Source: Pelobates cultripes (taxonomy: Eukaryota; Chordata; Amphibia; Anura; Pelobatidae). From it: DNA of 64,000 nt. Made by a program: the position numbers and the translations under genes. Where the stretch lies: contig OW240914.1 in NCBI GenBank assembly GCA_933207985.1, positions 205,025,033 through 205,089,032 on the forward strand. The letters run 5' to 3'. Below the pieces are notes generated by a model, which saw only the letters and a list, made by a program, of their open reading frames with translations, was not told the DNA's origin and did not search any database. This document shows positions 59,183-64,000 of this stretch, in pieces (the first letter of the stretch is position 1; each line of letters begins with the position of its first letter).

Positions 59183-60419
59183 GTATGGTTATCCCTATAC
59201 TGTACTCAGCTCTATGTATTTTATAGATATCTTGTTTTATTGTGGGGGCATTTCTCTATTATGCTGAGCTCTCATTATAGTATGAGTATTCATGTACCGT
59301 ATAAGGAGGAGTACATTTCTGGGCGAGGAGTCTGGCACCCCACCATTTTAAAACTTGCCAGCTGCCACTCTTTCCACATCCAGACTTTTGGTTTTATAAT
59401 AGCAACCACGCATGTGCAAATGAGCAGGTCTGTACTATGTTCTCATAATTGCGTAGGGGGTTTCCTGAGATCTAATAGCCATTCTCGACTCTGCAACGAG
59501 GTGGATCAAACTTGCGAAGGCTCACAAGCTCAACTCTAGAATGCCCTATAATAAGGGAATCACAGTTTACCCCAACAAGATCAGATTTACATTTTAGCTA
59601 CCCCTGTGCATTGCCTCCTTAGTCGAATAGCTAAAAATAAAGCCTTAAAATGGAAAAAAAAACAATCCCAGCGTTGTGTACATTTTTAAATCAGCATCGG
59701 CTTCTTAAAGGTGGACTATTTTATAGCTAGCTCAAAATACTTTTAATTTTGACAGAGCTAAAATAATCTTTAGTGATGGAAATGTGATACACTGACACTG
59801 CTCCTACTGCAGTCACACTTTTTGTTGGTGGAAAACATGACTACACTTGCTAACTAAACTGATACTGTGAGAAGCACATCATATAACAACATAGGAAATA
59901 ATACATAAATAAGACATATTGCTGGAGATATTATTAAAAGTATGGTTATAATGCCAAGTCGGAATCAATCTGTTCTTATCAACACATCTTTTAAGCCAGC
60001 CTTGCATATAAACAAATCATTTTGTAATTCCTGAACACTGTCTGTCATCAACTATTTCTACCAGAAGAAGATTCTAGGTATCTATTATCCTTTCTGTATA
60101 TATTATGTATAGTATTACAGAAAACTGTGTTTTAAAAAGGTAACAGAGTGAAAACAGGTAATAATGGATGGTGTCCAATAACAAAATGGCATAATTAGGT
60201 CACTGGACCCCTGCACACAATTACAGACTCCCTGACACACTTTCTCTATAGACCTTGATGGATCATTGTAATTCTAAAAGTTCCTTGTGTCTTTAAGTTT
60301 CATCTGGGATTATATTCACTTTTCTGCTTATCCCAGCACTCCTGTATGTATACTCACATTCTCCAGGTAGTGAATCTCCAACTCGTCTTGTTACAAATAC
60401 TTGTCTATTAGCCCACCTG
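59183..60419. other. no gene seen
   Basis: Mostly AT-rich. Positions 60240-60419 may be diverged upstream parts of the LINE tip that follows. Confidence 0.5.
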
Positions 60420-60472
60420 TTGTACGTAATTTGTTGGCGCTTTATAAATAAAAATAATAATAATAAATAGGA
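60420..60472 (+). mobile_element. L2-like LINE 3' tip
   Basis: The phrase gtaatttgttggcgctttat followed by (AATA)n is the plus-strand form of the L2-like 3' terminus seen at 603, 30415, 48786 and 60903. Confidence 0.7.
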
Positions 60473-60902
60473 AAAAATGGAAATACTATACTGAAATTGG
60501 TGTAATTTTTTCATGGTTAACTTTCATTGAACAGTGACAAAACTGTATAGTCTTTTCTGGTGTTCATCAAATGACCTCTGTGTAAGAAGAGATAATATTT
60601 ATCTTCTTCAGTCCTTAATAGAAAAGAAAAGAGAGTATAAAACATTTGGGTTTCTAAGACTTGGTGAAACATGTTTGCCTGGCAAGACCTCAGACAAGGC
60701 TGGAGAGTAAGAAGGCACTACAGAGAACTAGAAATGCTATGTGGAGAGAAGCAGGAATAATTGACAAGAATAGAGATGATGGGCTTGGTTTCAGAAATAC
60801 GCGGGGCTTGAGCCTAAAGGAGAATTGAATGTGCACTGCTAATGCTCTCCAGGGTCTCAATAATTTCAGATCAAGAAACATGTATATGCTGCACAGCCAG
60901 GT
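60473..60902. other. no gene seen
   Basis: No exon or repeat end recognised. Confidence 0.5.
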
Positions 60903-62785
60903 ATTATTATTAATATTATATTTATATAGCACCAACAAATTACGTAGCGCTTTACAATGGGTGGGCTAACAAACATGTAATTGTAATCAGACAAGTTTGA
61001 CGCACAGAAACAGAGGGTTTGAGGGTCCTGATCAATGAGCTTACATGCTAGAGGGAGTGGGGTAAAGTGACACAAAAGAGGGGTTTTTTTGAGCCATTAA
61101 CAGTTTAATTGATACACATTTGTGAAAAAGTGAGATTTTAAGGATTTTTTGAAGGAGCGGAGACTGGGTGAGCTTCTAACGGAAAAGGGAAGGGAGTTCC
61201 ACAGTAAAGTTTCAGCCCTAGAGAAGTCTTGAAGGCGAGCATCAGAGGTGGGAGTACAAACAGAGGAGTACAAACGCAGGTCTTCGGCAGAGCATAGGGG
61301 ACCTAGATGGGACATACTTGTGTATTAAGGAGGATAGATAGGTGGGAGAAGCATTATGTAGAGATTTGAAAGCAAGAACCAGAATTTTATACCGAGCTCT
61401 ATATCTTACAGGAAGCCAATGCAGGGACTGACAGAGGGGTGAGGAGTGGGAGGTGTGGGCGGACAGGATGAGCCTCGCCGCTGCTTTCATTATCAACTGC
61501 AATGGGGGGGTTGGGAGCCCGTAAGACCACTGAGAAGCAGATTGCAGTAGTCAAGGTGAGAGAGGACAGTGGCATGGACCAGCACCTTAGCCGCATCTGG
61601 CATTTAGTAGGGGCAGACGACGCAATGTTTTTGAGATGGAAGCGGGTAATGGAGATGTCGGAGTCAAAGTGAACACCTAGGCAGCAAGCCTGCGTGGTGG
61701 AGCTGATGGTAGCACCATTAACTTGGAGGGAGACAGAAATGGGATTAGCAAAACTTGAGGGAGGAAAACCAGACGTTCTGTTTTGGACAAGTTGAGCTTA
61801 AGGAAGTGGGCAGCCATCCAATTAGAAACAGAAGAGAGAGGCAGTCAGAGACACTAGTCAAGAGGGGCAGAAAGAGATCGGGGGAGGACAGGTAGATTTG
61901 CGTGTCATCTGCATAGAAGTGATTTAGGAAGCCAAAGGAGTTGATAAGTTTATCACGGGAGGCAGTATAGGTCAAGAACAGTAGGGGACCAAGGACTGGA
62001 CCTTGGGGGATACCAACAGAGAGAGGTTGGGAGAAAGAAACACTAAAAGAGTGGGGTAGGAGGAGCACCAGGAGAGAGCAATATCTCGAAGACAAAGATT
62101 ACAGAGGATGATAAGAAGCTGTTGATGATCAACAGTATCAAAAGCAGTGGAAAGGTCAAGGAGAATTAGGATAGAGTAGTGACCATGAGATTTTGCAGCG
62201 AGTAGATCGTTTGATACTTTGGTTAGAGACGTTTGGTTAGAGTGCTGAGCGCAGAATCCAGACTGAAGTGGGTCGAGCAGAGAATTGCACTCGAGGAAGT
62301 CTGTCAATCTAACATCCTCAAGTCTTTCAAAGATACTGGATGCAAAAGGCAGTAGCGAGATAGGGTGGTAGTTGGAAGGGGAGTTAGGGTCAAGGTTGGG
62401 CTTTTTTTAGAATCGGGTTTACAGTTGCATGTTTGAAGGGTAATGAAAATATGCCAGAGGAGAGGGAGAGAATTAGAATTTTAGTGAGAAGGAGAAGGAG
62501 ACAGAGTATGGATGAAATACGAGGGAATAGGATCAAGGAAGCAGGTGGTGGGGCGGAAGGAACGGAATAGATTCAGAAACCCTTACTGCTGTAGCGGGTA
62601 TGAATGAACGTAGAACAGCAGAGGGAGTGAGGTTTGGGGAAGTATTATAAAAGGGAAGGAGAGAGATGAGAGATCTCTTCCCTGATTGTAGTGATCTTGT
62701 CAGTGAAATAAGTTGCAAAATTTGTGGCGGTTAAATCGGTAGGAGGAGGAGGACAACAACAGGGTGAAGAAGAGAGTTAAAAGAG
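60903..62785 (-). mobile_element. L2-like LINE, 3' half with RT motifs
   Basis: The longest LINE copy here. From the 5' side of the minus strand: PLQSGFCAQHSNQTSLTKV, then LLDLSTAFDTVDH (about 62125-62163, motif A), [13 protein letters not shown] (about 61977-62015, motif B), [12 protein letters not shown] with YADD at 61905-61916, and the C-terminal LHWLPVRYRARYKILVLAFK (within 61242-61502). The 3' end has the tatagcaccaacaaattacg phrase and an (ATT)n tail at 60903. The pieces lie in several frames, so it is dead. The N-terminal endonuclease half is absent. It is about 1.9 kb, a third to a half of a full element. Confidence 0.9.
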
Positions 62786-63639
62786 TTAATAGTTGTTTGT
62801 GTATTCAATGTGATCACCATACTACCTAATAAAGGGATGTGCAGCAAATGTAGTTTCCTTAAAACCCCAGCTGCCATTAACCTGGATGACACCATACCTC
62901 CCCCTAAGAAGTCTGATGAAGCACTATACTACTGATCTTTCTTTTTGTAACAGGCATCTGTATTGAGAGGTGTGTGCCTGAAGTCAGTGTGACTTAACTT
63001 CCTGAGTGCTTTGATAGGTTGGTTTACAAATCAACCAATCAGAGTACTCTGAAAATGCATAACATGAAAAAGTTATAACACCATTTTCCGCTATGCAAAT
63101 TCAGTTTATGTGGAGAACTCAATGGGCCAACTTGGATCTTTTTTATTGTGTGTGTCATTTTTGTTTTTTTTAGTTTTCTGGCCTTTTTTTTTTTTAAATT
63201 CACTTCTTTTATATATTAATAATTTCAGTCAAATAACTGGAATGTAATGGCTTTTTATTTGACATTTTTAGGAGCTAAAGAAAAGAAGCTTAAGAAAAAA
63301 GAAGTATACTTATTTTATTAGTTAGTTTATTGACCCCTTCGTCACTATTATTAGTGTATTAGTCAAGTATTTTTTATTGGATGGGGTGGCTATGGGCTTG
63401 GGGATACCTAGTTACTGGGGGGTATTTAAATTAAACTGTTCAAAACCTTAAAGGGGGTGGGTTAACAATAGTATGTCCATCCTTTATATATTGTTTTATT
63501 ATCCCCCTTCTGCCTCCTTTGGGTGGGGGCAGGATATTAGGTTCGCCCATGTTAATATTTGTTTAATAGCCCCCCACCACAAATCCATGGGTGAAGGCCT
63601 GCATTATAATAATTAGCTGCCAGCGGTGGTTCAGGAGGA
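62786..63639. other. no gene seen
   Basis: AT-rich; a TTAAAGGGGG phrase near 63449 may be an old T2-type tip. No exon. Confidence 0.45.
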
Positions 63640-63905
63640 AACTACGTCAACCTCATTCCAAGGAGGCAGGGAATCTCTATGGGGAGATGCTGAATTTCAG
63701 TAATGCATATTGTGCAGCACCGACCCAGGAAAGCACTCCAGTAGCTGTCTGAGGAGTGGTCACTAGAGGTGTTCCTAGGCTGTAATATAAACACTGCCTT
63801 TTTTTGTGAAAAGATACTGTTCACATTAAAAAGCCTGCAGGGACTAACTATACTCACCAGAACAACATTACAGGTGTTCTGGTAACTATAGTTACACTTT
63901 AAATA
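63640..63905. mobile_element. T2-like MITE, partial
   Basis: Matches the right half of 23424-23895: gtcactagaggtgt, gtaatataaacactgcct, agcctgcagggactaactat and actatagttacactttaaa. The left end was not found. Confidence 0.65.
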
Positions 63906-64000
63906 TATCAAGAAATTCTGAGTCAAAGAAAAAGCTTGTGTATAAATCAAGTAAACAGAATTCCTTGAAAATGGAGCACAGGGGGGAAAGGGCAGAAACA

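Overview
This window looks like intergenic or deep-intronic DNA from a vertebrate, most likely an anuran amphibian. It is AT-rich, holds two assembly gaps, and is made almost wholly of transposable elements at different stages of decay plus microsatellites. The amphibian call rests on the mixture of repeats: CR1-type LINEs with 8-bp tails, L2-like LINEs with (ATT)n tails, TTAA-flanked elements starting CCCCTTAA, T2-type MITEs with TTAAAGG termini, many hAT-like elements, a Tc1 element with TIRs near 190 bp, and LTR elements primed by a tRNA-Leu-like site. The species cannot be named from the sequence. I found no convincing host protein-coding exon and no host RNA gene. The long open frames are either decayed transposon proteins or stop-poor minisatellites.

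Layout: 0.6-1.1 kb, L2-like LINE tail. 1.6-4.1 kb, a minisatellite-rich element split by a second hAT copy, then a CR1 tail. 6.3-7.5 kb, a hAT element filled by a 20-bp minisatellite. 8.3-9.1 kb, an old LTR carrying a 72-bp TTAA MITE. 10.3-17.3 kb, a minus-strand LTR element with gag-like remains, interrupted by a LINE, an unidentified 1.7-kb block and a CR1 copy. 18.8-21.3 kb, a TTAA foldback element holding a solo LTR with a perfect 5-bp target duplication, cut off by a CR1 copy. 22.5-23.9 kb, a SINE and a T2 MITE. 25.7-29.1 kb, a tandem LTR-gag-LTR-gag-LTR array. 29.9-30.1 kb, a 48-bp tandem repeat, then an L2-like LINE. 32.7-34.1 kb, a hAT element. 36.0 kb, a near-perfect 105-bp hairpin. 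40.9-43.0 kb, a second TTAA foldback element. 44.4-46.7 kb, T2-like MITEs, an old LTR and a hAT inserted at a hairpin foot. 51.2 kb, a long hairpin between GATA tracts. 52.3-53.1 kb, a hAT element. 53.2-53.4 kb, a tRNA-derived SINE. 53.7-56.1 kb, an R4/Dong-like retrotransposon C-terminus split in frame by a Tc1 element. 58.2-59.2 kb, an LTR. 60.9-62.8 kb, an L2-like LINE with recognisable reverse transcriptase motifs. 63.6-63.9 kb, a T2-like MITE.

Nothing here works as a gene set. The interest lies in the nesting order, which gives relative ages. It also lies in the repeated association of hAT-like elements with GT/CA minisatellites, the tandem gag-only LTR array, and several large inverted repeats. 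Family names come from motif recognition only; no database search was possible.
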